Positions 1 through 10,595 of a DNA stretch of 64,000 nt are shown here, one piece after another. The DNA lies in contig JAJEKV010000008.1 of NCBI GenBank assembly GCA_021234155.1, forward strand, positions 14,569,410-14,633,409. The letters are read 5' to 3'. This DNA is from Isoetes taiwanensis (taxonomy: Eukaryota; Streptophyta; Lycopodiopsida; Isoetales; Isoetaceae). The first letter of the stretch is position 1, and each line of letters opens with the position of its first letter. The notes below the pieces were generated by a model. That model did no database searches, was not told the origin of the DNA, and saw only the letters and a list, made by a program, of their open reading frames with translations. Both the position numbers and the translations under genes were made by a program.

Positions 1-378
1 TCCCATGCTCACGAGGGGCCCACACCACTACCGCGCACCCATCTACCCATGAAAAAGCAGAGTGATTGCTTCTATTCAAGACAGTGCACACCACCTCCGC
101 ATTGAGACATGGAGATGGATTCGAGCCGCGTGGAGGACAGAGTCGCGTCGTCTTTGCCACCGTGGCCATTGAGGATGAAAGTCACGCCTCCGTGCTCAGA
201 CGGCTGCATCAAAGATATCCGGGCTCGGTATGCTCGGTTAGTTGTGCCCTTCGGGGCGGGGGTTTTTTAATCCTGGTAGTAATACGCCTGCTGCTCTCTC
301 TTTGTACTTGGGTCCCATAGGCCAGTTGGTCTCCGTGGACGATAAAATCATATTCTATTCTATTCTATTCTATTCTAT
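1..378 (+). repeat. SINE-like retroposon with (TTCTA)n tail
   Basis: The stretch ends in about five TTCTA units (352-378). The block before the tail (251-351) recurs at 60252-60362, where it is also followed by TTCTA units, so this is the 3' end of a dispersed retroposon family. A B-box-like GGATTCGAGCC lies at 117-127, which would suit a tRNA-derived SINE head, but I see no convincing A box. The left edge may lie outside the window. The SINE assignment is inference; the shared 3' block and tail are seen directly. Confidence 0.5.
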
Positions 379-592
379 ACATCTATATAAGATGAAATTT
401 ATTCTATTCTTTGATTGCTCGGGTTCCTCCTCCATTTGTTCATGCATGTTTTGTTACTTGTCTTTTGGTCCAATCTAATGCAAAACAAAAGAAATAGAAA
501 CAAATCAAGTACATATAACAGTTTTAGAATATATCTTCATGATTTCATTAGACGATTTCAAAATTGCCCCATGCTTGTGGAAAACATAATCT

Positions 593-1110
593 TATCCTTC
601 TGTTTTGTTTTGTTCATGTGCCTAGAGATGAAAGTTTTGTTAATTTGCTTGACGCCAATTGAAAAATAGAGATATGACTTAAAGTCACATGGAATAATGC
701 CATAAGACGCAGGTTAATTCAAGCTCTTTTCAAGTACAATATGCATCGAAGCATCTTTCTAAAAGGATATTATTTGTATCTATGTGTTTGTAGTAGCTGA
801 GAAAAATATGTGTCCCGGAAGCAACCAACTGCAAGTTTGACTTCCAGTGTGTTATTAGAGGACATAAAAATATCCTTCTTTTTTGTTTGTTCATGCAGCT
901 AAAGATGAAAGTTTTGCAAATTTGCTTGACAATTGAGAAGCACGTCGAATAATGCCATAAGCTACAGGTTAGTTCAAGCTCTTTATAAATACAATATTCA
1001 TAGAAGAATCTTTATAAAAGAATATTATGTGTATTAAGTTATGTGTAGCTGCAAAATATGTGTCCTGTAAGCAACAAATTGCAAGGCCAAGTTCTAACCT
1101 GTTATAATTG
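593..1110. repeat. Imperfect tandem duplication, period about 278 bp
   Basis: The segment starting TATCCTTCT at 593 recurs at 871. Both copies share the blocks 'gatgaaagtttt', 'aataatgccataag' and 'aatatgtgtcc' in the same order. The copies differ by many substitutions and small indels, so the duplication is old. I see no coding capacity. It is probably part of a decayed repeat; the family is not recognised. Confidence 0.7.
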
Positions 1111-1392
1111 TGTGTGTTTCACAAAAATAAGCTACTGAATGTGATATCTATATGTTGCTTTCTCATTATGGTCTATAAACTAATGCTATATTTTAGCAAA
1201 ATAAAAAAGCTCGGCATCTAATTTATATGTTGTTTGTCTCCTACATGTCAGGGTTCATTCCCCTGGGCCCTATGAGCGCAATTATCACCATAGATTAGCT
1301 GTTTTAAAGTATACACACTTGACAACAATTCTGTTATTGACTTTTGATATGTTTTCTTAAGAACTAATAATGTAGAATAAAGCACTAATAAT

Positions 1393-2403
1393 TACGGAAT
1401 AGAATATAATCACATGGTGAACTGGGATACTATAGTGAGGAAAAAGAAAGAAGGGGGCCTCAATTGTAAGGATCTCCATAACCAAGCTCAAGCCCTTGCT
1501 AGTAAATTTATTTGGAAAGCTCTTATAGGATCATCTAATGCTGCCTCTCTTTTTATTAATTATTGGATAAATGCTAGCAAGCCTGCTGGCCATCCTTCTA
1601 TATCTCACGTGCTTCCAAATTCAGCCTTCTGCGAGCTCAAACCTGCTGCAAATGTCTCTCCATTGATGAGGAACCTTATTAAAGCTTGGAACAATATTTA
1701 TCCTGCCTTTTCTTATCCCAATGTGCCTGATATTCATTTAAACATGCCAATTTTCTGTGCCCCTATCTTTAAGGATCATCTTAACTATGTGTTGGCAAGC
1801 AAGCACCCTCAAATCTATAAAAAATGATCTTATGCTCTATATTCCATTGGAGACCTTTGGAACATGGACAGATGGATTACCTTGTCTTCTCTAAAAAAGA
1901 GAATTAAAGGCACTGTTTCTGACAAAAAAATCTTTTGTCATTTAAAGCAGGTGGTTGGCAAGTCTAGGCCATCTCCTTCTACTAATTCAGCTCTTGACTA
2001 GCATTTAAACAATAAACCTCTGTATAAGGTTAGTACCATATATGATTTTCTTAATCATAAGGCCAATCCAGTCAAAGCCTCATCTAGTTAGAATCTTAAT
2101 TCAGATGCATCAAAGTCCCGTATTGATAATGTGTGGAACTCTTATTGCTCCAAAAAGATGTCCTTCTTCATTTGGTTGGTAGCTAATAAACGCGTTCCTT
2201 GAGATATAGTTCCATTTAGAGATCATAATATCTCATCTCTTTGTCTTCTTCTTTGTAATGATGTGGAGAGTATGGACCATATCTTTTTTTGCTCAAAGCT
2301 TACACATTTCTGGAGGTGGTTTGATCACTATTTTGGCTTCAAAGATAAAACCACTATTATTAACTTCTTGCAAACCAATAATAATTTTTCCAAATGTTCC
2401 TGA
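1393..2403 (+). mobile_element. Decayed LINE 3' end (RT C-terminal and zf-RVT region)
   Basis: One frame runs through the whole stretch, interrupted by stops at 1825, 1999, 2089, 2200 and 2401. It begins with the post-RT block VNWDTIVRKKKEGGLNCKDL (1417 on), typical of plant LINE ORF2 proteins. It ends with a zinc-binding RT module (zf-RVT): a W..YCSKKMSFFIWLVANKRVP segment from about 2140, then a C..C....H.FF.C pattern near 2245-2300. The block NSAFCELKPA (about 1620) matches ESAFYQLKPA in a second LINE near 55.93 kb, so both belong to related families. The 5' part with EN and the RT palm is absent, as expected for a 5'-truncated copy. No poly-A tail or target duplication is visible. Confidence 0.85.
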
Positions 2404-3742
2404 ATGACTCGCAAGGTTTATTTTTGAACCCATTTCCACAGTATACGGAGGAGTTAGAAGGGTTTTCGGCCACTACTCGAGGTAAATTTTGTATGGAAGG
2501 GGTCAAATTTGCTTTTAAAAAACTGTATACGGGGGTGTTTTTGGTCACCCTCTGCACGCATATGGCATATCCCCTTTTGTATAAGTGCATCCCCGGAGTA
2601 AAGTTCTACGCCATTGCTATCCCGCCGAAGCTACTACAAGCTTCATAGGTCTGATTCATCTTGTTCTCAAGGATCTCAAAGATCGATTATGTCACTTACA
2701 AATTCCAATTACTAGGCTATTTCTCAACTTCGTATTTATTTAACTCTTATATAAACCTGACACTTATGCTACCTTGCTAGTTTTGTCATGTTCTTCCCGT
2801 ATGGGCACCGCTCTTCTAGGCCGCAACTACAAACTAATAATTTAGCCTTGTATTAATCCTTCTTGGGTAATTTTGACCCTGTCCAATCCCTTCGATCACA
2901 TTTTGCATGCCATCTGATGATTTTAAATCCATAATATCCACAGAGCCACAAAACAACCACAACAACATCCCTTGATATAAGCTTGAAACTATCCACCTGG
3001 GAATTCTTTCAAGTATGAGCCCTTACAGGTGCTTGTGCCTCAAAAGACCGGGCTTCATTAGGGCGGATTTGGGTCCGAAAATGGCCCTTATCTTGGGCTA
3101 AAGATTTCCACGCCGATTCGCCAGACCAATCAGTTTGGCGCCTTTTTACGAAAAGTCAGATTACTTAAGGGGTAGAAGGATGATGAGTGCTTACTTGGCA
3201 TCCACATGGCGTATTTTCATGGGGATGCCTGCGCTTTTATTGCAACCATTTTAATGGGTTTTATTTTTGGGAGTCGTTTAGCCGCCCAAAATAATGGTGA
3301 CTTTGACCGCCTTACCGCCGGGCCACCAACTCCCTTTGTCAAATTTTTGGCCAAACTTCAGATCGGCCACTCCCGGCTTCTACGGCATCCATCCTCCGCC
3401 TTCACCTCATCCGCAATCCATGTCTCCTGTAATTTCGTGTTCTTGCCCCATTTACGTAACTCCCAAGGTCAAGAAGTGGGAGGTTTTGTTTCAATAGGTT
3501 CGTGGGTGAGTATTTCGCCATCAACGGGGCGAGCATAGAGTTTTAGCGACAAAGGCGATCGGGCGTAATGGGGACACATTGGATAGGTAGGATAAAAGAG
3601 TTCAAGTTGAATTCTAGCGTAGGAAAGTGGAAAGTATAACAATACGACATGCATATACCCCTTCCCGATATGGCCAAAGAGCTAATCTCCACCAAAAAGC
3701 AGCTTCCCAAAATTGCCCGCAAATGGTAACCACCTTTAAACG
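2404..3742. other. No assignable gene; broken short frames
   Basis: Only short unsupported frames are present (for example 3206-3538 on +). From about 3.0 kb composition shifts to the GC-richer character of the island that follows, so its left edge is probably in here. I see no domain, RNA gene or repeat. Confidence 0.4.
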
Positions 3743-3811
3743 GATCACACGACGCAGCGAAGCTAGTCGCCGACTACTTAATGCGTAGAGATAGTTTCGC
3801 GTCGTGTGATC
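3743..3811. repeat. Hairpin element 1 (13-bp perfect arms)
   Basis: GATCACACGACGC at 3743-3755 is repeated as its exact reverse complement GCGTCGTGTGATC at 3799-3811, with a 43-nt interior. This is the cleanest copy of a family of about 65-bp inverted-repeat elements found at least nine times between 3.7 and 14.8 kb. Confidence 0.9.
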
Positions 3812-4911
3812 TTCTTTATCTTTTCATTTCTTTCGTTGACACGTGTTTACAAACAAATTTATTGTGCGGGGTTTATGTTTATCGGACGTCGTGGATGTCA
3901 TTCCTACCGAAAAGTATTAGTAGTGTACTTGTCGTGGTATCACATAGACATCTAATTGTCCTTTTTCAAGGTATGGATGCCGTGACCTTGCGGGGTATAG
4001 GCATCTGGTTTTACTGGACATGATTATAACGTAAAGGTCGGAAACCGAGCTTGAGGCCGGTTGAATTGCCTCCTTTAAGTGAACTTTGTAAGCCACAGAC
4101 TAATGAGAACAATGTAATTGCAATGAAGAAATGCATGGTCGACGAGGTGCAAGCGGGGAATGTCTCAAAAACGGAGGCGTGAGGATGAGTTTCAAAATCT
4201 TCACACCGTTTGAGGTATTTGCTAACATATTCGGATGGCCAGAAGTTCAAAAGCTCCAAGACATATACGTGCTTTCTCCCCCACGATTTTGTGGATGGCT
4301 TATTTTTGGTTCCGACTGGGATGTTGATTCCACGAATCATCCGGTCAACTAATGAGAGGTCCGCGTAGTTAAGTCCTCCTTTAAGTTCGAGATACTTTCT
4401 TCCAAAACAATATTTATAACGTTAATTGTCAACTAGAACGAAGGAAACGAGAAAAGAGAGGTCGCACAACTTTTGGGAGCCGTTTGAGGACCATAATAGA
4501 CACTCCGCGCGGTGGATATTCGAGTATGGAGAGGGAGGAAGTCATTTATACGGCCACCATGGAAAGCTGCAGCGTAATGGCCATTATCGAGCTAAGAGTG
4601 CTAATGGAGACAGAGGAAATTGTCGACGACTTCCATTATTTTATTGATGGCATTAGGTTGGTTAAGGTGCAAGAGGGAAATGTAAAGTTTAGTGAGTTCG
4701 CGATCAACAAGAAATTGTCTATCTCGGCTAGCGCTTTGAATCTCGGTTTTTATTTGTGTTTTTGTTCGATGTTTTTAGGGTTCCTTATTTTGTCCGATTT
4801 TTTTTAGGGTTCCGCACAATTATTTAAAAACGTTACCATCATATTTTACTTTAACTTCTGCTTTTTACTATTTATCTCCGCCAGGTTGTCTATTTTTGTC
4901 ATTGTTCAGAG
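3812..4911. other. Broken gene-like sequence, function not recognised
   Basis: Short frames exist on + (4131-4352 and 4484-4807). The second holds a run of about 55 ordinary-looking residues beginning MESCSVMAIIEL near 4559, then a hydrophobic tail. None matches a family I know. Frame breaks are as dense as in the neighbouring H3-like gene, so these are probably decayed genes of the same island. Confidence 0.35.
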
Positions 4912-4917
4912 TATAAA
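4912..4917 (+). promoter_or_regulatory. TATA box of the H3-like gene
   Basis: TATAAA sits only about 20 nt upstream of the ATG at 4937. That leaves almost no 5' leader, which is unusual for a plant nuclear gene. Confidence 0.5.
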
Positions 4918-4936
4918 GCGCCATCCACGAGAAGCC

Positions 4937-5800
4937 ATGGCAAGAACTAAGCAACCGCAAGGATCCATCCGTGTGGTGTAAGGCGGTGATTACATTAGTC
5001 CGCCTTCTTCATCGACTCACAAGTCTCTCGATAGAGATTCTCCTCCTCACCATGCCTAATGAAGACCGGAAAAGAAATCGCATGACATCATGGGAGAAGC
5101 AGCCCGAGTAAGTAGGGAGGTGCAACTGCCGGAGACAGAGGGATGAAAATGTGAGAGACCGGGCGAGCGTAATATGATGCCTGATTAATTATTGGGCAGT
5201 CCGCCTCTTCTTGCTCTTTCCTTCCTCCTCCTGCTCCTCCCGTGGAGGTGCAGGACCTTCAAATCGAGGAGGAGGCCCAACGCCTTTAAAGGGAAGGCGC
5301 ACTGTGAATGTGAGGAGACGATAGGCCTAAGAGTCTGGGCCGAGGAACACTAGCAGATGTCGGGTGAGGAGGCGCCGGAAGAGCCTACGAGCAATGTGCT
5401 CCAAATGCCGTGGGGGTGGGTGAGGGTAGAGGCCGGAAGCGGAAGGCTAAGCCTGGTATTAAAGAGAGCTTTCACGAGATTAAGAAGTATCAAGAGCACC
5501 GAGATGGTCATTAAGCGCCTCCCATTTGCCGTGCCTCGTGAGAGAGATTTCAAGAGTGTGGTGCGATACATCATACCAAGCATGTAATTCAAGCTAAATC
5601 GCCTTTAAATGCTCTTCAAATGGCGGGAAGGCGGTTGGTGTGGCCTGTTCGAGGACTCAGCTTTTGCGGCAATACATGCCAAGCGGTGATGTCATGCCCA
5701 AGGACATGCGCCTCGTCTTACGCATAAGGGATCCCGAAAATACTATGGTCAAAATTTTATGGTGAATACAACAAGAAGAAAGACCCCCAGAAAAAAGGCC
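4937..5800 (+). pseudogene. Decayed histone H3-like gene
   Basis: Pieces of histone H3 appear in order but in shifting frames. MARTKQ at the ATG is the first six residues of H3. A basic stretch with HEIKKYQ (about 5435-5485) matches the REIRKYQ region before helix 1. STEMVIKRLPFA (about 5492-5528) corresponds to STELLIRKLPFQ. LFEDSAFAAIHAKR (about 5650-5690) corresponds to LFEDTNLCAIHAKR. VMPKDMRLVLRIR (about 5690-5735) corresponds to IMPKDIQLARRIR. The fold region is near normal length, but about 500 bases separate the start from helix 1 instead of about 130, so there is a long divergent tail, an insertion or an intron. After the core comes a short basic extension (TTRRKTPRKKAG, about 5770). 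At least five small indels break the frame. The MPKD motif is like canonical H3 rather than centromeric H3. Origin (host or viral) is undecided. Confidence 0.75.
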
Positions 5801-5942
5801 GGAAGTGCCTTTGTGTTTTTTTCATATGTATAATATTTCTTAATGCAATGGCTTTATAAGCTTAATCTCTTAGTCCATTTCTTTCTTAGAAGCCTAGCTT
5901 TGCACTTTGCATTTTTTTTTTTTTTTTTAATGTTATCGTGAG

Positions 5943-6007
5943 GATCACACGACGCTAAAGAAGCATTGTGCTTTTTTGTTGCACATAGTAGTCTTCGCCG
6001 TGTGATC
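5943..6007. repeat. Hairpin element 2
   Basis: GATCACACGACGC at 5943-5955 pairs with GCCGTGTGATC at 5997-6007 (one base missing). The interior also has short complementary parts such as GTGC/GCAC. It lies just after the H3-like gene, an intergenic or 3'-flanking position. Confidence 0.85.
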
Positions 6008-6008
6008 C

Positions 6009-6036
6009 AACCCTAACCCTAACCCTAACCCTAAAA
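6009..6036. repeat. Short interstitial CCCTAA telomere-like tract
   Basis: Four units of CCCTAA run in a row directly after hairpin 2. The spacing is the six-base TTAGGG type, not the usual seven-base plant TTTAGGG type. With only four units, chance slippage is also possible. Confidence 0.7.
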
Positions 6037-7570
6037 TGTATGCGGACAAAATCTCCCACAACGGCCGCGTGTCCCCTTTTCATAATCGACAACCGGCTAC
6101 TTGAGTTCAAAAGTGACCGTATGCTTACCGCTCCTAAACATCTTCTTGTTTTCGGCCGTTGCTTAGCCATGGATTGTTATGTGAAGTTCCCGAATGGTAT
6201 GCATCCCCCCTCATGACAACGAGGAAGTTGCCCCCCGATTGCGATTTATCCGTTCTATTGCAAGGAGTTGGACATCATGGCAAACGAAGAGCGAGCTTGA
6301 TGCTATCGCGAGGTTGCTTTAGCTTTCACCTGCACCGCTTTGGTCTCTGGGGCCAAGACGCCCTTTGCGGTGATGTCCTCGCTCGTGGATTCCAAAACCA
6401 GCTCTAGAGGAGGCGGCTTCCCATTTGCAAACGGGGAAGATGTTTTTCAAGAATCTTGCGCAACGGGCTCCTCCATTTGCGCCCTTGTGCTTAAGAAGGT
6501 ATCTTATTTCTCTTTGCCGTTTGCATTTGCTAGTTATTGCATTCGCCGCCAAACCCAAGATACACCGGAAACAATGAAATCTTTAAGCCAAGGGGGTGGG
6601 TTATGTGTGATGATGCCGACTATGACGTAGAAATGGAGATAGATCTACAAGAAGAAGAGCAAGAATGTAGGAGTTTTAGCCGGCGCGACCGCCTTGGGTG
6701 AACCAGAGGAGGGAGATGATTTCAAGGTGATGAGGATGGGGATGAGGATGAAAAGAAGTTGTCTGACATAACGCCAATTTTAGTGGAAGGCAAAGAATAC
6801 TTATTGCTAAGTGATATACTGAGGAACCCGTCTATGTTACGAATGTGTGCTAGGGAAGACGAGCTTATCAGTACCTTGGCCGAATGGGTAAACTTAGGCC
6901 TAGATTTTGAAGAGGATTTGGACAAAGAGATGTTTGAAGTATCTAATTATACCCGGCAATGCTATAAAGCTTAAAGAAGCATATGAGAGCTGGAGTCTCG
7001 ATTTGCTCAAGATGAGGCTTAATCTACCAACGGAAGAAGAATTCCAAACCGCAGGTGCAAAGTCGCCAATGAGGATCTGAGGTTTGGCAGGCCCTTCACC
7101 AATCAGCGCAAAGATAAGCCTGGTAGATGAGGATAAATGTGAAGAAGATAATCTTGAGGGTTCTTATTTGTGGGAAGTAGATGATTTTTCTTGCCGACAT
7201 GCACGCGGGGGACAGGAAAGATTGAAGGACTCTACATTGTTAAGATATATCTCAAGATTCGTTAATGGGGAGATAATCATCTTCGGTGAACTTTCAGTCA
7301 AAGGGTGCGAGTTTGTCTATTACCTCCGTGCATTATGCATGTTGGGAACCATTCCCAATTGGCATCAAACGAAAGGGTGATAGCAAGCACCCGGGATGTC
7401 GTGTTACAATATTTTGGCGACCAAGCGGTCTGCTTGTGAGCAATATGTTAAATTTTTTAGCTGGCGGGCTTGACTCACCCAAGGTTGGAAGTGGGGTCGA
7501 TAAACATGGAAGTCATTGCCTTGTTGGATCCGGTCGGTGGGGATTGAAAGAGCATGAAATTGGCATTTAA
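6037..7570 (+). pseudogene. Broken gene-like sequence with acidic segment
   Basis: Several plus-strand frames follow one another with breaks: about 6340-6630, 6759-6974, 7084-7380 and 7286-7570. The second is acidic and reads like a real protein fragment (SDILRNPSMLRMCARED, then a leucine/glutamate-rich helix-like part). An A/T-rich 3' flank and hairpin 3 follow. I do not recognise the protein. The series of frames over one strand suggests one or two decayed genes rather than random ORFs. Confidence 0.35.
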
Positions 7571-7676
7571 GCTTGAGAAATTGGAAGTTATATGTTTTCC
7601 AACTTGTATCGGTAAAATTATTTATGTACTGATTGTCCTTCCGAAATTCCTAATAAAATTATTTTATTTGTATTTA

Positions 7677-7741
7677 TTCACATCATGAGAAATACATCAG
7701 TCCGATTTTCTGTCATATCTAGGTTTTCGCGCCGTGTGATA
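7677..7741. repeat. Hairpin element 3 (diverged left arm)
   Basis: TTCACATCATGA at 7677 pairs imperfectly with GCGCCGTGTGATA ending at 7741. Length and position between gene-like units match the other copies. Confidence 0.6.
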
Positions 7742-7813
7742 TCTATCTCAAGAAATGAAATATTATTGGAAAAAGACAATTAATTTATTTATTCCGCCTC
7801 GTGTGACTCATGT

Positions 7814-8280
7814 TATAAATAGAAGACCGATGTCCACGACCTCCGACCTCCTTCTTTCTTACGCTCATCTTCTACTTCCGGCCCGCCTTCCACCTTCCTT
7901 TCCGATGGCATCATCATCTTCCTCTAGCAAGCGACCACGCCAAGATAGCACTCCCGACCCCCGTGGCTGCGTGGACATCACCCTTGCAAAGTGGTGATGA
8001 AGAGATTCAAGGAGATCCATGATAAAAAACAACCGCCTCGCCGCCGAGAACAATGAGGCGGTTGTGATTAGCCTTCACGAGGAGAGTCACAGACTGGCCC
8101 GAGACGTTGAGCTCGTGGAAACATTCGCCATGTACCAAGAGGCGACGAGCCTTGGGGCGAAGTAGGTTGAAACCGCTCACATGATTTAGCGTGCCTTAGA
8201 AGATATGGAGAAGAAGTTCGAGGCTCGGAGGATGAGAACGAATACTTTACCGAGGACATATGCGGGACATGAAATCAGCT
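7814..8280 (+). pseudogene. Paralogous unit 1: TATA + MAS-Ser-rich protein
   Basis: TATAAATA at 7814-7821 is followed by a pyrimidine-rich leader and an ATG at 7905. The product begins MASSSSSSKRPRQ. It reaches ..DITLAKW and a stop; after a frame change it continues as MKRFKE, then a charged, glutamate-rich, coiled-coil-like part (LAAENNEAVVISLHEESHRL). Unit 2 at 8711 repeats the same order: promoter (TGTGACTCA..TTATAAATAGAAGAC), leader, Ser-rich start, 'GACATCACCCTT' and 'ATGAAGAGATTCAAGGAG'. I do not recognise the family. The broken frame argues against function. Confidence 0.6.
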
Positions 8281-8401
8281 AGAGGATCATGAAGATCCCT
8301 AGCCGTTGTATCTATCTATTTTTTGCTTCAAAGAAAAGTTTTCTATTTTTTGCTTCTATCTATCCCTGTTGTTCCAATGTATGTTCTGTTTTTATTAAAA
8401 T

Positions 8402-8469
8402 ATCACCACGACACTAAATGCCTTGCTTGCAATTAGGTAGCAATCAATGGATTTCAAGGTCGTGTGATC
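8402..8469. repeat. Hairpin element 4
   Basis: ATCACCACGAC near 8402 pairs with GTCGTGTGATC at 8459-8469. The interior continues the stem (AAATGCCTTGCTTGC against the complement of GCAATCAATGGATTT), so nearly the whole 68 bp can fold. The interior sequence is shared with hairpin 5. Confidence 0.8.
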
Positions 8470-8571
8470 TCCATCGATTCTATTTTGCTTCAATGAGAAG
8501 TTCTATCTTTAGTTATGTATCAAGAAAATTACTTATGTATAGATTGTATCACCGAAATTATCAATAAAAAT

Positions 8572-8686
8572 TATCACACGAGCTTTCTACGGAAGAAAAG
8601 GCGTTAGAAGAAGTAACGGTCCTTTTTCCTCACCACGCGAGAAGTAACGGTCGATTTTTCGACCACGGCATCCCGGCGTGGTGTGA
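8572..8686. repeat. Longer inverted pair with internal duplication
   Basis: TATCACACGAGC at 8572 faces GCGTGGTGTGAC at about 8675. Between them 'GAAGTAACGGTC' occurs twice. This may be an expanded hairpin element just upstream of the unit 2 TATA box. Confidence 0.5.
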
Positions 8687-8710
8687 CTCAAGCTACCTAC
8701 GAAATCCCGT

Positions 8711-9165
8711 TATAAATAGAAGACTTTCTATCTTGCGCCGACCTAGATCCTCTTCAGCCTTCAGCCTTCTTACGCTCATCTTCTCCCCTTCGCCTTAAAA
8801 GCCTTCCGCCTTGCGCGCCTTCTCCTCCTCCGTGGCATCTTCATCCTCCTCAACACGACCAGCCCTGAGCTGCCCGCCCGGACATCACCCTTCTTTGTGG
8901 TGATGAAGAGATTCAAGGAGGTTCATTTTAAAACGACCGTCTGTCGCCGTAGAAGATGGCCCCGGTGGACATGTTAAATTCACTAGAGTTGGCGCATGGC
9001 CCGAGACCTTGAGCTTCGCAGCAACATTAACCGAATGCCAGAGGCCAATAGCCGTAAGGGTTGGCGATTTTAGCGCACACAACATTTCGCAGGCGCTTAG
9101 AAGATATGGAGAAGAAGCTTCGAGTCGCGGAGGATGAGAACGCAGACTTTACGGCCAAATTCTGA
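8711..9165 (+). pseudogene. Paralogous unit 2
   Basis: TATAAATA lies at 8711-8718. The start codon equivalent to unit 1 is GTG (8832), followed by ASSSSSTRPALS. Then come the same 'GACATCACCCTT' and 'ATGAAGAGATTCAAGGAG' blocks, and an ending 'GCTTAGAAGATATGGAGAAGAAG' region like that of unit 1 (about 8195-8220). It is a diverged tandem copy with lost start codon and frame breaks. Confidence 0.55.
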
Positions 9166-9269
9166 GGATCATGAAGATCCGTAGCCATTGTATATATTTT
9201 TTTTTTGTTTCAAAGAAAAATTTGCTCTATTTCTTGCTTCTATCGTTCTCTTGTTTTGTTTTATTAAAA

Positions 9270-9335
9270 GATCACACGACGCCGAAATGCCATTCTTGCA
9301 ATTAGGTAGCAATCAATGGATTTCGTCAGATGATC
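9270..9335. repeat. Hairpin element 5
   Basis: GATCACACGACGC at 9270-9282 faces the decayed arm CGTCAGATGATC at 9324-9335. The interior (CTTGCAATTAGGTAGCAATC) is the same as in hairpin 4, showing that these two copies share recent ancestry. Confidence 0.8.
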
Positions 9336-9710
9336 TCCACAACGCATACACCTCGTTGTATGTATAAATTCATAATTTATTAATGGAAAAGTGTATGTAA
9401 CACAAATATCTAGCTAGATTATGTGATATAACTTGCGGGTAAATGCGAATTTGCATGTGGATGACAACGCCTATTCACATACGTGGTTTGTGGATGACAA
9501 CGTCATGCCAAGGACGTGGCATCATTTGCCACAATAATAACACATCTTTTTATGCGGCCTCGCATACGCGATTGACGCTGGGATATGACGGATCCCATGA
9601 TGCGAACATAGGCTACCGGTTGCCAATTGAATGCTATAATTTCGCCTCGAGGATTATTACACAACTTTATCGGTAGTCGCAAACGTAGATTCCAACGTAT
9701 CTCTAGTTTC

Positions 9711-10330
9711 TATATAAAACGCGTGGAGGCCTTTGTCTTCTCCTATCCGCCATCTTCTCGTTTCTACCACATCCGCCCTCGGCCATCACTCTGTTCTCCC
9801 ATCACTTTCAATGGCCTCCGGCTCGGTTCCATCCCCTGCCCGAGATCTTGTCTCAAGTTTTGGTCAAGGAAATTGTAACATTCGGCATTGTTGAAGCGGA
9901 GGAACGGATCCGCCTTCTAAAAGAAAAAGAATGATGAAGACATCGCCAAGCTGGTTTCTTGGCAGAGGAAAAGGCCGCCTTCTGAGGGAGAGGTGATTTT
10001 AGTGCTTGGCGACAATCAACCGGCTGCCTTAGACCGCCGAAGTGCGCCGCCCGCGAGATATAACCTCCAAGAGAGGCTTAGGGCCGCAATCGAGGCGGGA
10101 GAGGCTGCGAGCCCAACTTCGATGAGCGGGAAGATAAGGTTGCGGAATATGAGAGGCGTGGTTAGCGGGGCGGGCAATCATGTTGGAGGAGCAGAAAAAA
10201 TTATCACCGCCCTCCGGGAAGAGCTTGCCCCGATCATAGGCATCGGGCTCCTCCTAGAGGGGCCCGTTTTTTTTAATGTTTGTAATTGGTTTTATTTTTC
10301 AATGGGAAAAGTTTTTGACAAATGTACCGA
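9711..10330 (+). pseudogene. Paralogous unit 3
   Basis: TATATAAAA at 9711 is followed by an approximately 95-nt pyrimidine-rich leader and the start ATGGCCTCC at 9811 (MASGSVPSPAR). After frame breaks a plus frame from 9993 encodes an alanine/arginine-rich helix-like part (RYNLQERLRAAIEAGEAA). The architecture matches units 1, 2 and 4, but sequence similarity is weaker. An AT-rich 3' end follows, then hairpin 6. Confidence 0.45.
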
Positions 10331-10391
10331 ATAATATTACGTTTCCTATTTTTTAATTTTCAATATCCAGGTAGTAGAGAATGGCAAGACG

Positions 10392-10460
10392 GATCACCGG
10401 GACCGAAACCCTTCATAGGGTTTTAAAGCTTCGTGGTGCATGATTTCGGCGTGGTGTGAT
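10392..10460. repeat. Hairpin element 6 (diverged)
   Basis: GATCACCGG at 10392 faces GGCGTGGTGTGAT ending at 10460. Span (69 bp) and position fit the family; the left arm is decayed. Confidence 0.55.
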
Positions 10461-10595
10461 ATACTGATGTAGTTAGAATAGTTATTAATGTGTTCCCGGA
10501 CGGTACCATTAATGTGTTCTAGCGGACAACCGAGAATCCCCTCGACACGTCGCGACGGCGGCGGAGTGTGTTTAATATGTTCAAGCGCTAATATG

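Noticed and set aside
4937-4978. MARTKQ at 4937 as chance
   Set aside because: Kept as H3 because three further H3-specific blocks follow in order downstream on the same strand; alone it would not have been enough.
5357-5587. Centromeric H3 (CENH3) as first choice for the H3-like gene
   Set aside because: The C-terminal block keeps the canonical MPKD and RIR residues, whereas CENH3 usually deviates there; not excluded, but less likely.
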